Source of the DNA: Pedobacter kyonggii
Lineage (GTDB): Bacteria > Bacteroidota > Bacteroidia > Sphingobacteriales > Sphingobacteriaceae
Length of the DNA stretch: 64,000 bases
Reading direction: 5' to 3'
NCBI RefSeq assembly: GCF_004310665.1
Contig: NZ_SIXF01000004.1
Coordinates: forward strand, 260,145 to 324,144
Position 1 is the stretch's first letter. The number at the start of each line of letters is the position of its first letter. The notes under the pieces are model-generated. The model made no database searches and was not told the DNA's origin. It was given only the letters and a program-made list of their open reading frames with translations. This document shows, one piece after another, positions 28,437 to 36,893 of the stretch. A program made the translations under genes and the position numbers.

Positions 28437-30170
28437 ATGAAAATGAAATTAAATAAAAAAATTGCATCCCTTTTAGTGTTGGGTATTTTATCGGCAGGCT
28501 CGTGGTCTTGCAAAAAAATGCTCGACGTACCAACCGAAGATAAATTGGATAGTGTAAATGCTTTTAAAACAGTATCTGATGCAGATGCTGCGGTTATCGG
28601 TATTTACGGCCAATTTTTGGGCCTGGAAAAACTGTATATCCTGCAGAACGAACTGCGTGGAGATTTGGTAGATGTTACCTCCAGATCAAGTACCGATCTG
28701 CAGGAGTTATCATCACATACCGAAACCAAAAACAATCAATATGTTGATCCAAGACCATATTATCAGGTGATTGTGAATTGTAATGATGTGCTCAAAAACT
28801 TTAAAATGATGGTCGATGATCGCCGGATGAGTGTTGATGATTACAACAAACGCTATTCAGATATTGCCACATTAAGGAGCTGGATTTATCTGCATTTAGG
28901 TATTCAATATGGTAGCATACCTTATATTACTGATGCGATAGAAACGGTAGATGATTTAAAAAACTTGGCCAATTATCCGAAAACACCGTTTGATCAGCTG
29001 TTGGATAAATTAATTGCCTTTAACGAAAACCTGCCTTATAAAGAAGCTTATGCTTACCCAACAGGCACATCATTATTGGTAACCATTGATGGGAATTATA
29101 CCCAAAAGCTGTTTGCATCAAAGGCTTTCCTGTTGGGCGATCTTTACCTGTGGAAAGGCAATTATATTAAAGCAGCCGAAAATTATGCCAAGCTGATGAA
29201 TGCCGAAAATGGCAATGCGAATGATAACTTTAGGTTTAACTTTTATAAAATCAATAACTCTGGTGATGTGGCTTACGCCAATTTAGCCATTCTATTTAGT
29301 AGAAGTGGGCAAGATGCCAGTAGTTTGATAAATAGCTTGGATGCAGGCTGGCGTGCTATTTTTGCCTTGCCAACCACCTCGAGTCCATGGAGTACCGAGT
29401 GGTTGTGGGCCATGCCTTATAATACCGCCTTTAAACCTGTAAACCCAATGATTGATTTGTGTTCACCGCTAAAAAGTTATCAGATTAAGCCATCACAAGC
29501 CATAAAAGATCTTTGGAACAGTCAAATTACCTACGGTGGTGTTCCCTTCGATCCAAGAAGTAAATTATCTTTCAATGCTTCGGCCATGGGCGATGAAATC
29601 ACCAAACTAACAGATAATGGCGGTAAGTGGGGCATTTATCGTGCACCACTATTACACCTGCGTTTTTCGGAAGCTGCCAATAGAGATGGACAGACCAAAT
29701 TGGGCTGGGCATTGCTAAACACGGGGATCAGGAATACCTATTACGTAGGTACCATTACTGCCGGAGCACAGGCACCGGTTTCGGTAGCGGAGTTAAATAC
29801 CATGATTACACCTTATCCGCAAACCTCACCTTATTATTTCGATGCCAGAAAAAATAACGATGTTTCAGGTACCTGGTACCGCAACTGCGGTATTAGAGGT
29901 AGGGCAGTTGTAAATGCAATTGATGTGAGTTACCAGACGGATATGATAGGCTTAGAAGGTAAATTAATTGATGAGGCCGCATTGGAGCTTGCTTTTGAAG
30001 GTAACCGCTGGCCTGATTTGGTACGTATTGCCCGCAGACAGAATAACCCGGCCTTTTTAGCAGATCGCATTTACCAAAAACTGTTAAAAGCAGGCAACCC
30101 TAATGCAAGCCTTGCCAGACAAAAATTAATGGATCCGGCCAACTGGTATTTGCCGTTTGATTGGAAATAG
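28437..30170 (+). CDS. SusD-like lipoprotein of the FAS1 operon (second copy)
   Basis: The 577-residue protein has a lipid-anchor Cys at 25 (SWSC). SusD features are KKMLDVPTEDKLDS, AFKTVSDADAAVIGIYG, the TLRSWIYLHLGIQYGSIPYI helical segment, LLHLRFSEAANRDGQTK near 400, DEAALELAFEGNRWPDLVRIARR near 515 and the closing NWYLPFDWK. It is longer than the first SusD of the operon and only distantly similar. It is the last gene of the operon. No clear hairpin terminator follows, and the next 350 bases are repeats. Confidence 0.94.
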   Translation: MKMKLNKKIASLLVLGILSAGSWSCKKMLDVPTEDKLDSVNAFKTVSDADAAVIGIYGQFLGLEKLYILQNELRGDLVDVTSRSSTDLQELSSHTETKNNQYVDPRPYYQVIVNCNDVLKNFKMMVDDRRMSVDDYNKRYSDIATLRSWIYLHLGIQYGSIPYITDAIETVDDLKNLANYPKTPFDQLLDKLIAFNENLPYKEAYAYPTGTSLLVTIDGNYTQKLFASKAFLLGDLYLWKGNYIKAAENYAKLMNAENGNANDNFRFNFYKINNSGDVAYANLAILFSRSGQDASSLINSLDAGWRAIFALPTTSSPWSTEWLWAMPYNTAFKPVNPMIDLCSPLKSYQIKPSQAIKDLWNSQITYGGVPFDPRSKLSFNASAMGDEITKLTDNGGKWGIYRAPLLHLRFSEAANRDGQTKLGWALLNTGIRNTYYVGTITAGAQAPVSVAELNTMITPYPQTSPYYFDARKNNDVSGTWYRNCGIRGRAVVNAIDVSYQTDMIGLEGKLIDEAALELAFEGNRWPDLVRIARRQNNPAFLADRIYQKLLKAGNPNASLARQKLMDPANWYLPFDWK

Positions 30171-30181
30171 AAAAATATAAT

Positions 30182-30455
30182 AAGAGGTTGTATCATAATG
30201 GCGATTTCACCTCAAATGCTGTCATATTGTCCAAAGGACTTCTGTGGAGAGCTTGTCGAAATACCTCAAAGAGTACTAAACAGGCCCTTCGACAGGCTAC
30301 CCATTGACGGATCTCTTAAGAAAGGTCGTCATTGCGAGGAACGAAGCAATCTCAATGCGCACGCTAGTAGCGATCGTTGTAAGATTGCTTCGTCGGCTGA
30401 AAAAGCCTTCTCGCAATGACGATTCCTCGAGCTAACAATAGGATAAAAACCTCTT
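30182..30455. mobile_element. Composite MITE-like repeat element, about 274 bp
   Basis: The left end AAGAGGTTGTATCATAATG and the right end, read inversely AAGAGGTTTTTATCCTATTG, match over the first 8 bases and then imperfectly with one gap. The interior holds a diverged copy of the GTCAGTCTGTCC repeat (30221-30262) and a complete REP hairpin (30327-30421). An open stretch at 30198-30419 is only repeat sequence and not a gene. Confidence 0.45.
30327..30421. repeat. REP hairpin, CGTCATTGCGAG family, loop orientation A
   Basis: The arms CGTCATTGCGAG (30327-30338) and CTCGCAATGACG (30410-30421) are perfect complements, and the inner arms GAAGCAATCT / AGATTGCTTC-like pair as well. The central loop contains AATGCGCACGCT and ATCGTTGTA, which is the inverse of the loop at 61504-61596. 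Confidence 0.85.
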
Positions 30456-30535
30456 GTCATTTATATTGATTTTTATAAAATAAATTATCCCTAAGGATGA
30501 CAAAACTATATTTATGGATGCAACCTGTTTTATTA

Positions 30536-31291
30536 TTAAAAAGCTTCTAGGCCCAAAATCTGTGCCTTGTACGCTGCAGGAAGAATTAAGTTTCTTAACG
30601 GTTTGTTCACCTTCAGTTTCCTGCTTATTTTGTATAAAGTAAGTATTGGTTTAATAGGTTTTCCTTCCCCCAGTTTAAGTAATTCATTCACTTTATGGGG
30701 AACGATGAGTGCCTGTATTTTTCGCATTAATAAATACCTCAGCGCACCCAGGTGTTTTTTGTACTGATCATAAAGATCATGGGAAAAGCAGCTATAAATT
30801 AAATTTTCCTGGAGCTGTTGTTCATGCATCACTTGCCAGGCCGCAAAATTACCAGGAAGTCCATTTATTTTCATGCGATAGCCAACTTGGTAGAAAGTAG
30901 TAAATATTTCCTCTTTTTCTGTTAAAGTGAGTGTTCTTTCCAACACCTCGAAAGCACGGATAGAGTAGTTAATCAGCATAAATAATACATCTCTATAGGC
31001 CCAATCCGGAATTTTAGTATTTCTTCCAGCTTCAACATGCTGATGGATCATGGTAATCTGATCTATAGCAGCGTTTGCTTCGGTTAAAGAAGAAAATACG
31101 ATTTTTTGCGCATAGGCAACAGTAGAAAATAACCTTCCCAACGGATCTTTAGGAAGTTTGCCGGTAAAATATAACCAATCAACAGCTTTATTAAGGCTAA
31201 ACTCTGCTGCGGCGCCAGCAAAAATAAAAAGAACAACATCTGTGTTGCCCCATATTTTCCTTACAATAGAATGTTTGTTTACAAAGTCCAT
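30536..31291 (-). CDS. MpaB-like (DUF2236) oxygenase-family protein
   Basis: The 251-residue protein has the DUF2236 pattern: WGNTDVVLFIFAGAAAEF near the N-terminus, then DPLGRLFSTVAYAQKIVF, AIDQITMIHQHVEAG and WAYRDVLFMLINYSIRAFEVLERTL. The domain is shared with latex-clearing protein and the fungal MpaB oxygenase, where conserved histidines hold a b-type haem. Which histidine would serve here is not certain. The start overlaps the end of the upstream membrane-protein gene by 13 bases, so the two form a translationally coupled pair. The substrate is unknown. Confidence 0.8.
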   Translation of the reverse strand: MDFVNKHSIVRKIWGNTDVVLFIFAGAAAEFSLNKAVDWLYFTGKLPKDPLGRLFSTVAYAQKIVFSSLTEANAAIDQITMIHQHVEAGRNTKIPDWAYRDVLFMLINYSIRAFEVLERTLTLTEKEEIFTTFYQVGYRMKINGLPGNFAAWQVMHEQQLQENLIYSCFSHDLYDQYKKHLGALRYLLMRKIQALIVPHKVNELLKLGEGKPIKPILTLYKISRKLKVNKPLRNLILPAAYKAQILGLEAF

Positions 31292-31782
31292 AATCCATAA
31301 TGCGCTTCTAATATTTCAATTTTGATGTTGATACGGCATAGTATCAGTGGGATAATGCCAATGATTCCAAAAGAACAGTCTATCATTTGCCAAAATACTG
31401 GGATGTGACGAATATTTCCGGCAATTAAGACCAGTGGAATGATCGAGATACAACAGATGATCCCAAATTCGATTACCCATTTATTTTTTATAGGATCTTT
31501 TAATGGGCCGATAAAAAGAACGGCCAACATGATATGTGCAAAAGCTAACCAATCGGTGCCATAACTTAAAAATGAATAACGTAAGTTGGTCGCTTTAAGG
31601 GCCTGATAAACCACTTCAACCCAGATTTGAAGACTGCTTGGTAAAATTGCACTGTGTTTAACCAGATAGGCCATTTCGGTTTCTAACGGAAAGGCAGTTA
31701 ATCCGCTTGTTGCCAATCCGAAAATGATTGTATAGACGTATATTTTTGAATTTAACCTTAATTTTTGTTCCTCGGTATTCAT
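31279..31782 (-). CDS. Hypothetical membrane protein paired with the MpaB-like gene
   Basis: The 167-residue protein has four or five hydrophobic helices (about 15-32, 78-95, 105-122, 130-148) and no signal cleavage site. The family is not recognised. Its end overlaps the start of the DUF2236 gene by 13 bases, which strongly suggests that the two products work together, perhaps with the oxygenase docked at the inner membrane. The upstream region has an AT-rich stretch suitable for a promoter but no clear element. Confidence 0.75.
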   Translation of the reverse strand: MNTEEQKLRLNSKIYVYTIIFGLATSGLTAFPLETEMAYLVKHSAILPSSLQIWVEVVYQALKATNLRYSFLSYGTDWLAFAHIMLAVLFIGPLKDPIKNKWVIEFGIICCISIIPLVLIAGNIRHIPVFWQMIDCSFGIIGIIPLILCRINIKIEILEAHYGLWTL

Positions 31783-32362
31783 AGCTTTTTGGTTAAATAA
31801 CGTTGATTTGCAAGTGATTATAAGCCTGATGAATAAATTGTCTCATATTTCTATGCTTTGTAAAGTGCTTTGTATTTCAAAGTAAAAGCTAAAATTTGAA
31901 TATTCCAAAAAATATTAAATATTTTCGATATGATGAATCTATCTTCTTGTATTGAGATTTGAAATTGAAGATCGGTGGTGCCTAAAGATTGTGGAGGCGT
32001 TAGCGTAGGTTTATATCAGATAATGGTGTAATTTAAAAAGCAAAAGAGCCAGCATCGCGCTGGCGCTCTTGTTATCATTAACTAAACTAAATCAACGCAC
32101 TGCTTCTGGCAGCTGTTTCATTCGTTAAACAAATATCTGTCGCATTGACAATTAAAACGAAGGTGAATGATAAATACGGAAAATGTCCTGTTGAGTAGGT
32201 TTTTGCAGAATTTAATTCTGTTGATGGTTTTGATTATGCTTTTTGTCAAAATTTTGTTCTTTTTTTTATGTTCCGCTTAAGGGTTTAACAGAGAGTATTT
32301 ATATATTTGGGTATTCATTATAAACTAAGCCTAGAAAAGAAATAAATAGACTAACCACTATA
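31783..32362. other. Divergent intergenic region with an orphan hairpin
   Basis: This 580-base region lies between divergent genes. A hairpin at 32044-32070 (AAGAGC-CAGC / GCTG-GC-GCTCTT) has a T-rich run only on the minus strand, but no minus-strand gene ends there, so it may be a leftover terminator. TATATTTG at 32302-32309 fits the -7 element for the Lrp gene, though no -33 partner is at the right distance. Confidence 0.4.
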
Positions 32363-32830
32363 ATGGAATTATACACCCCTGACCAAACAGACAGAGATAT
32401 TTTAACACTATTACAAAAAGATGCAAGGCTAACCTATAAGGAACTGGCTGCTATGCTACACTTGTCAAAATCGCCCATTCAGGAACGTGTAAAACGCTTA
32501 GAACGTTTAGGATTTATTTCTTCCGTAGTAGCATTAATCGATCCTAATAAATTCGAGAACTGTATGATATCCTATTTACAGGTCCAGCTTACCAATCATT
32601 CTGTTAATGCTTTCCGGTTATTTCAACAGGAGGTAAGTAAACTCAATGAAGTATTGGAATGTTACCATACAACAGGAGGCTTTGATTTTATGTTAAAAGT
32701 TGTTGCAAGAAATATGATTGCTTACAACGATTTTCTAATTAATAAATTCGGCCGTTTAGATAATATAGGTACCCTTAATAGCTCGCTTGTAATTACGCAG
32801 GCTAAACGCGAAACTGCTTTACCTGTATAG
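32363..32830 (+). CDS. Lrp/AsnC family transcriptional regulator
   Basis: The 155-residue protein has the usual Lrp length. The N-terminal winged helix-turn-helix (about 5-60) reads DRDILTLLQKDARLTYKEL and HLSKSPIQERVKRLERLGFI. The C-terminal RAM/AsnC ligand-binding domain (about 65-150) has VEVLECYHTTG-type and GGFDFMLKVVARNM segments. The family forms dimers or octamers that respond to amino acids or related metabolites. It is monocistronic and convergent with the Ohr gene. Targets are not visible. A long perfect inverted repeat separates it from Ohr. Confidence 0.95.
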   Translation: MELYTPDQTDRDILTLLQKDARLTYKELAAMLHLSKSPIQERVKRLERLGFISSVVALIDPNKFENCMISYLQVQLTNHSVNAFRLFQQEVSKLNEVLECYHTTGGFDFMLKVVARNMIAYNDFLINKFGRLDNIGTLNSSLVITQAKRETALPV

Positions 32831-32845
32831 CAAGATCATTAAGTT

Positions 32846-32900
32846 ATAAATCAAAAAAGCACCCCCTAATTTTAATCTGGAGTATCTTTTTTGATTTATA
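32846..32900. terminator. Bidirectional terminator between lrp-like and ohr genes
   Basis: TATAAATCAAAAAAG (32846-32860) and CTTTTTTGATTTATA (32886-32900) form a perfect 15-bp inverted repeat. Each strand ends in T runs, and it sits between two convergent stop codons. Confidence 0.75.
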
Positions 32901-32904
32901 GTAG

Positions 32905-33363
32905 TTATATGGCCACATTGATCTGTACATTGATATTACCACGTGTAGCTTTAGAGTACGGACAGGTTTGGTGAGCAGCTTCAACCACTGTTTTTGCTTC
33001 TTCGTAAGTAAGTCCGGGTAAAACTACATTTAATCTAGCCTGAAGGCTAAAAACACTATCCGCAAAAGCGAGATCAACTTCTGCATCAATTGCAGAATCA
33101 GCAGGAAGTACAATTTTAAGTTGGGGAGCATTGTGCTTCATTGCACCAATAAAACATGCAGCCCAGCCTGCAGCAAATAATTGCTCAGGATTGGTTCCTT
33201 TTCCTGTACTTCCAGGAGATGATAGGGCGGTGTCAAGCGCTCCATCGCTACTTTTTGCAAAGCCCTCACGGCCACCACTTACATGAACTTTTCCAGTATA
33301 AAGCACTTTGTTGATTACTATATTTAAAATATTCGCTGATTCGATTACATTTTGATTTTCCAT
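32905..33363 (-). CDS. ohr: Organic hydroperoxide resistance protein Ohr
   Basis: The 152-residue OsmC/Ohr-fold peroxidase has both redox cysteines: Cys70 in the GWAACFIGAM segment and Cys134 in HQTCPYSKATRGN. The Ohr-type VHVSGGREGFAKS segment and KGTNPEQLFAAGW block are present. The enzyme reduces organic hydroperoxides through a Cys-Cys cycle that is recharged by lipoylated proteins or dithiols. The N-terminus is about ten residues longer than typical Ohr and shares MENQN and its upstream bases with the neighbouring hydrolase gene. No MarR-type OhrR regulator is adjacent; the convergent Lrp is the nearest regulator. Confidence 0.95.
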   Translation of the reverse strand: MENQNVIESANILNIVINKVLYTGKVHVSGGREGFAKSSDGALDTALSSPGSTGKGTNPEQLFAAGWAACFIGAMKHNAPQLKIVLPADSAIDAEVDLAFADSVFSLQARLNVVLPGLTYEEAKTVVEAAHQTCPYSKATRGNINVQINVAI

Positions 33364-33418
33364 TTTTTTTAAAATTTATTATGATTGTTAAATTATTAGA
33401 TGAATATTTTAGCTTTTT

Positions 33419-34468
33419 TTATACCATCATTGCTGCCTGCATAATGGCATCTGCAAATGCCTTTGGTGCTTCTTGAGGAAGATTATGGCCAATGCCGCCA
33501 CTATGATTATAGTGCACATATTTGCCTTTAAACTTAGCTGCATAATTATCTGGGTTGCCATGTGGTGCGCCATTTGCATCGCCTTCGAGTGTAATGCTAG
33601 GAACCGTTATTACCGGAAATGTGGCTAATATTTTTTCATATTTATCATATTGTGCTTCCCCTTCTGCCAGCCCCAATCTCCACCTGTAGTTATGAATTAC
33701 AATGGCTACATGATCTGGATTATCCAGTTCAACTGCAGATTTTTCGAAAACGGCATCAGTGAATTTCCATTCTGGAGAAGCGGTTTGCCAGATCAGTTTT
33801 GCAAAATCTTTTCGGTTAGCTTCATATCCTAAACGGCCGCGTTCAGTTGCAAAATAGAATTGATACCACCATGATAACTCAGCTTTTGGCGATAATGGTT
33901 TTTGGTTTACCTCCTGGTTTCCAATAAGGTATCCGCTTACCGAAACCATTGCTTTACAGCGCTCAGGCCATAATGCGGCCATAATATTTGCCGTTCTTGC
34001 TCCCCAATCAAAGCCGCCAATTACTGCTTTATCTATTTTTAAGGCATCCATTAAGGCTATAATATCTGCAGCAATGGCCGATTGTTGTCCATTTCTCGGT
34101 GTTTTTGCCGAAAGAAACTGCGTACTGCCATGGCCGCGAAGGTGTGGAACAATTACCCGGTATCCTTCTGCAGAAAGCAAGGTTGCTACATTAGCATAAC
34201 TATGAATTGTATAGGGCCATCCGTGTAACAATATAACAGGCTTGCCATCTGCTGGACCGCTTTCTGCATAACCCATATTTAGCACGCCTGCATGAATCTG
34301 TTTTATCGTATCGAAAGATATATTGCTGTGCGTTTTATTATTGTAGGTTTTGTTTTTTGTAGTTTCTTTGGCGTTCAAAAGGTTTAACCCTCCAAGTTCT
34401 GCAACAGCCACGGTTAAAGCGGCTACACTTAAAAAGCGTCGGCGGCTATAATTATTTTGATTTTCCAT
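33419..34468 (-). CDS. Exported alpha/beta hydrolase (epoxide hydrolase/dehalogenase-like)
   Basis: The 349-residue protein has a Tat-type signal: SRRRFLSVAALTV at 8-20 followed by a hydrophobic stretch. The alpha/beta fold shows the oxyanion LLHGWPY (82-86), PHLRGHGST, the nucleophile elbow GGFDWGAR with Asp154 in place of Ser, and the final His328 in GGIGHNLP. An Asp nucleophile is typical of epoxide hydrolases and haloalkane dehalogenases. The substrate is open. It lies 55 bases upstream of ohr on the same strand, so the two may be co-transcribed in an oxidative or electrophile-stress pair. Confidence 0.9.
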   Translation of the reverse strand: MENQNNYSRRRFLSVAALTVAVAELGGLNLLNAKETTKNKTYNNKTHSNISFDTIKQIHAGVLNMGYAESGPADGKPVILLHGWPYTIHSYANVATLLSAEGYRVIVPHLRGHGSTQFLSAKTPRNGQQSAIAADIIALMDALKIDKAVIGGFDWGARTANIMAALWPERCKAMVSVSGYLIGNQEVNQKPLSPKAELSWWYQFYFATERGRLGYEANRKDFAKLIWQTASPEWKFTDAVFEKSAVELDNPDHVAIVIHNYRWRLGLAEGEAQYDKYEKILATFPVITVPSITLEGDANGAPHGNPDNYAAKFKGKYVHYNHSGGIGHNLPQEAPKAFADAIMQAAMMV

Positions 34469-34919
34469 TTGCTAAAATTTGTTGATAAATTAATGTTTTA
34501 CTCCGTTAGGTATGTCAAAATTAATTCGAATGGACAGAGGAGATTAGCCTTTTCGGGATGAAATAGACAAATTAGGTTTTGACTTATACATTTTTAAGCC
34601 TGGGCAGGACTGGAATTGAATCCTAAGGAATGGTCGCCCATTCTATGTGGATACATTTTTTTGCTTTTTGCTAATTGCTTTAATGAAACAAGGATCTTAC
34701 CGAAATAAAAAACACAATTCTTGTGCTGATTTAAACCTTGCATTGTCTACTTAAGCGCCGAATCTGTCTGGTTCAGGTTTAAAATTGTTTAACTATAAGA
34801 TTTGCATGGTTACTTTAGGCGAAAAAATAAGAGATACGTGTGGTGCAGTCATCATATTTAAAAAAAATATTATTTTTGATTACCCCCAACCCATCTAATT
34901 AGCCTGGCTAAAAACTGAT
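34469..34919. other. Divergent intergenic region
   Basis: This 451-base region lies between the hydrolase (minus) and the sensor kinase (plus). TATTTTTG at 34871-34878 fits a -7 element 41 bases before the kinase start, with no clear -33 partner. No reading frame or hairpin was supported. Confidence 0.35.
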
Positions 34920-35939
34920 ATGACCAAAAACCCTCTAAAGATTTCGCCTACTATTATCTGGGTAAGTTCTATTTTTCTTGGACTTTTATCTTCTGTTCCA
35001 CAAATAGCAGAGCATCATTTTAATGCGGCCGAAGCGGCAGTTAATGCGGTTATTACCTCGGTATTTGCTTTGTTGATGTGGTACTTAAACATCTATATGC
35101 TGTCGCGAAAGAGCAGTAGGCCTAACAAACAAGGGATTTCCTACTCAAGGTTATTTAAAAGTCTTTTAATTGGTATTGGCGTTATGCTTTGCCTCGCATG
35201 GATTCAGCAATTGATCCTTTCGCACATTAATTTCGGTCCGGTGATGTTGATGGTTGAAGTAAGGGGAATATTGATCAATTTAATTTTTTATATGTTTCTC
35301 CATCTGTTACAGCAAAATTACGAAAATCAGCAGGTGAATATGGAATTGGAGAAAATCAAAAGTGATAGCTTGGGCGCTCAGTACGAATTGCTTAAACAGC
35401 AGGTTAATCCTCATTTCCTTTTTAACAGCCTCAATACACTAAAGGCTATGGTAGAAATTGGCGACGAAGAGGCTGTCGATTTTATCCTTAAGCTTTCTAA
35501 TTTTTATCGATATACCCTCGAGAGCCGTAAATTAGATCTGATTCACGTTTCGGAAGAAATGGAAATACTGAATGCGTATCTGTTTTTACAACAGGCAAGA
35601 TTTGATGGTGGTTTTAGTTTTACTTCTACTTTAAATGAAGAAATATTGCACACCTTAATTCCTCCCTTTACGCTGCAGCTATTAATCGAAAACTGTATCA
35701 AACATAATGTAGTTTCGTTGGCTAAACCTTTGCACATCAGCTTGTATGCCGAAGATGGGCAAATTGTTTTGGAAAATCCTATCCGTTTAAAAACCTCCGA
35801 TAACAACTCGTTGGGGGTTGGACTAAAAAATATCATATTGCGCTACCAGCATCTTCTCGAAAAGCCAATCGAAATTATTAACGATGGCCAGATTTTTAAA
35901 GTTAAACTCCCATTAATTCATGAACATCATCATCATTGA
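34920..35939 (+). CDS. LytS/YehU-type sensor histidine kinase
   Basis: The 339-residue protein has four hydrophobic helices at about 12-30, 40-62, 82-103 and 110-130. The His_kinase domain follows with the phosphoacceptor His165 in QVNPHFLFNSLNTLKAM, then LSNFYRYTLE, the ATP-binding N box LIENCIKHN (Asn258) and the G box GVGLKNIILRYQ. It phosphorylates the LytTR regulator encoded next. The 3' end overlaps that gene by 20 bases and codes for HEHHHH as the protein's natural C-terminus. The signal sensed by the membrane domain is unknown. Confidence 0.94.
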   Translation: MTKNPLKISPTIIWVSSIFLGLLSSVPQIAEHHFNAAEAAVNAVITSVFALLMWYLNIYMLSRKSSRPNKQGISYSRLFKSLLIGIGVMLCLAWIQQLILSHINFGPVMLMVEVRGILINLIFYMFLHLLQQNYENQQVNMELEKIKSDSLGAQYELLKQQVNPHFLFNSLNTLKAMVEIGDEEAVDFILKLSNFYRYTLESRKLDLIHVSEEMEILNAYLFLQQARFDGGFSFTSTLNEEILHTLIPPFTLQLLIENCIKHNVVSLAKPLHISLYAEDGQIVLENPIRLKTSDNNSLGVGLKNIILRYQHLLEKPIEIINDGQIFKVKLPLIHEHHHH

Positions 35940-36681
35940 GGATGAGCTGAAAACAGCTAAATCACTCGAAAATATAATTTTGAACCTGAGGCCCGACGTG
36001 AAAATAGTAGGGCAGTACCAGAGCATCGAAGGATCGGTAAAAGCGTTGTCAGAACAGCCACAGCCCGATTTGATATTTATGGATATTCAATTGGCAGATG
36101 GATTATGTTTTGAGATATTTAAACAAGTTAAAGTAAACAGTCCTATTGTGTTCTGCACGGCCTTCGATGAGTACTCCTTAGAAGCCTTTAAACGTAATGG
36201 AGTAGATTATGTGTTAAAACCATTTTCCAAAACAGATATTCAGGAAGCCTTTCAAAAGGTAGACGGCCTTCAGAATTTTTTTCAGCAAAAGGTAATTCCC
36301 GATTTAAGTAATTTATTGACAAAATTGAGCAGTCCAGCTGGAAAAGAGAGCTTTTTAGTGTTTAAAAACCAGAAATATACCACTGTTCAAACTGAGAATA
36401 TTGCTTTCTTTTACATCAGAAACGATGCATCAACCATTATGTGCTTCGATAAACAAGAGTTTGCATTAAGTCAATCTCTTGATCAGATTACGGCACAGGT
36501 ATCTTCCAAACAGTTTTTTAGGGTTAACCGACAATATTTAGTGAATTTTAAAGCAATTAAAGAAATAGAACATTATTTCTTAAGGAAGTTATTTGTAAAG
36601 CTTGTAATTGAAACTCCAGATAAATTGCTGATCAATAAGGAAAAAACGCCAGCTTTTCTTTCTTGGATGGAAGATAGGTGA
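35920..36681 (+). CDS. LytTR-type response regulator
   Basis: The 253-residue protein has a receiver domain at about 1-120 with Asp55 (FMDIQLADG) as the phosphate acceptor, Thr80 and Lys100 (VLKPFS). The LytTR DNA-binding domain at about 145-250 reads FLVFKNQKYTTVQTENIAFFY and FFRVNRQYLVN. It binds direct-repeat promoter sites when phosphorylated by the kinase encoded immediately upstream, with a 20-base overlap that implies coupled translation. The DUF1223 gene starts 212 bases downstream after a terminator, so it is a separate unit. Confidence 0.95.
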   Translation: MNIIIIEDELKTAKSLENIILNLRPDVKIVGQYQSIEGSVKALSEQPQPDLIFMDIQLADGLCFEIFKQVKVNSPIVFCTAFDEYSLEAFKRNGVDYVLKPFSKTDIQEAFQKVDGLQNFFQQKVIPDLSNLLTKLSSPAGKESFLVFKNQKYTTVQTENIAFFYIRNDASTIMCFDKQEFALSQSLDQITAQVSSKQFFRVNRQYLVNFKAIKEIEHYFLRKLFVKLVIETPDKLLINKEKTPAFLSWMEDR

Positions 36682-36719
36682 GAAAAATCCCTATTTATCT
36701 ACTATAAGATAATCACCTT

Positions 36720-36752
36720 GGTCAGAAACGCATATCTATTTCTGACCTTTTT
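36720..36752 (+). terminator. Intrinsic terminator of the kinase/regulator operon
   Basis: A perfect 9-bp stem GGTCAGAAA (36720-36728) / TTTCTGACC (36739-36747) is followed by five T, 39 bases after the regulator stop codon. Confidence 0.85.
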
Positions 36753-36893
36753 GCTTTAGCGCACGCTCGTTGCTAATTTGTCTTACTTATCGGCTTCCTG
36801 TCTACCTCCTCCACCAATTTGTCCGGTTCAGCTATTTCCACCTAATTTCAGGCATACTACCCGCTTATTTTTGATAAAAAAAGAATAGAAATT

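Noticed and set aside
30198-30419. Open frame of 73 codons
   Set aside because: It lies wholly within the composite repeat and its translation reflects the hairpin arms.
32044-32070. Hairpin as terminator or riboswitch of the Lrp gene
   Set aside because: The T run is on the wrong strand and the stem is bulged; kept only as an orphan hairpin.
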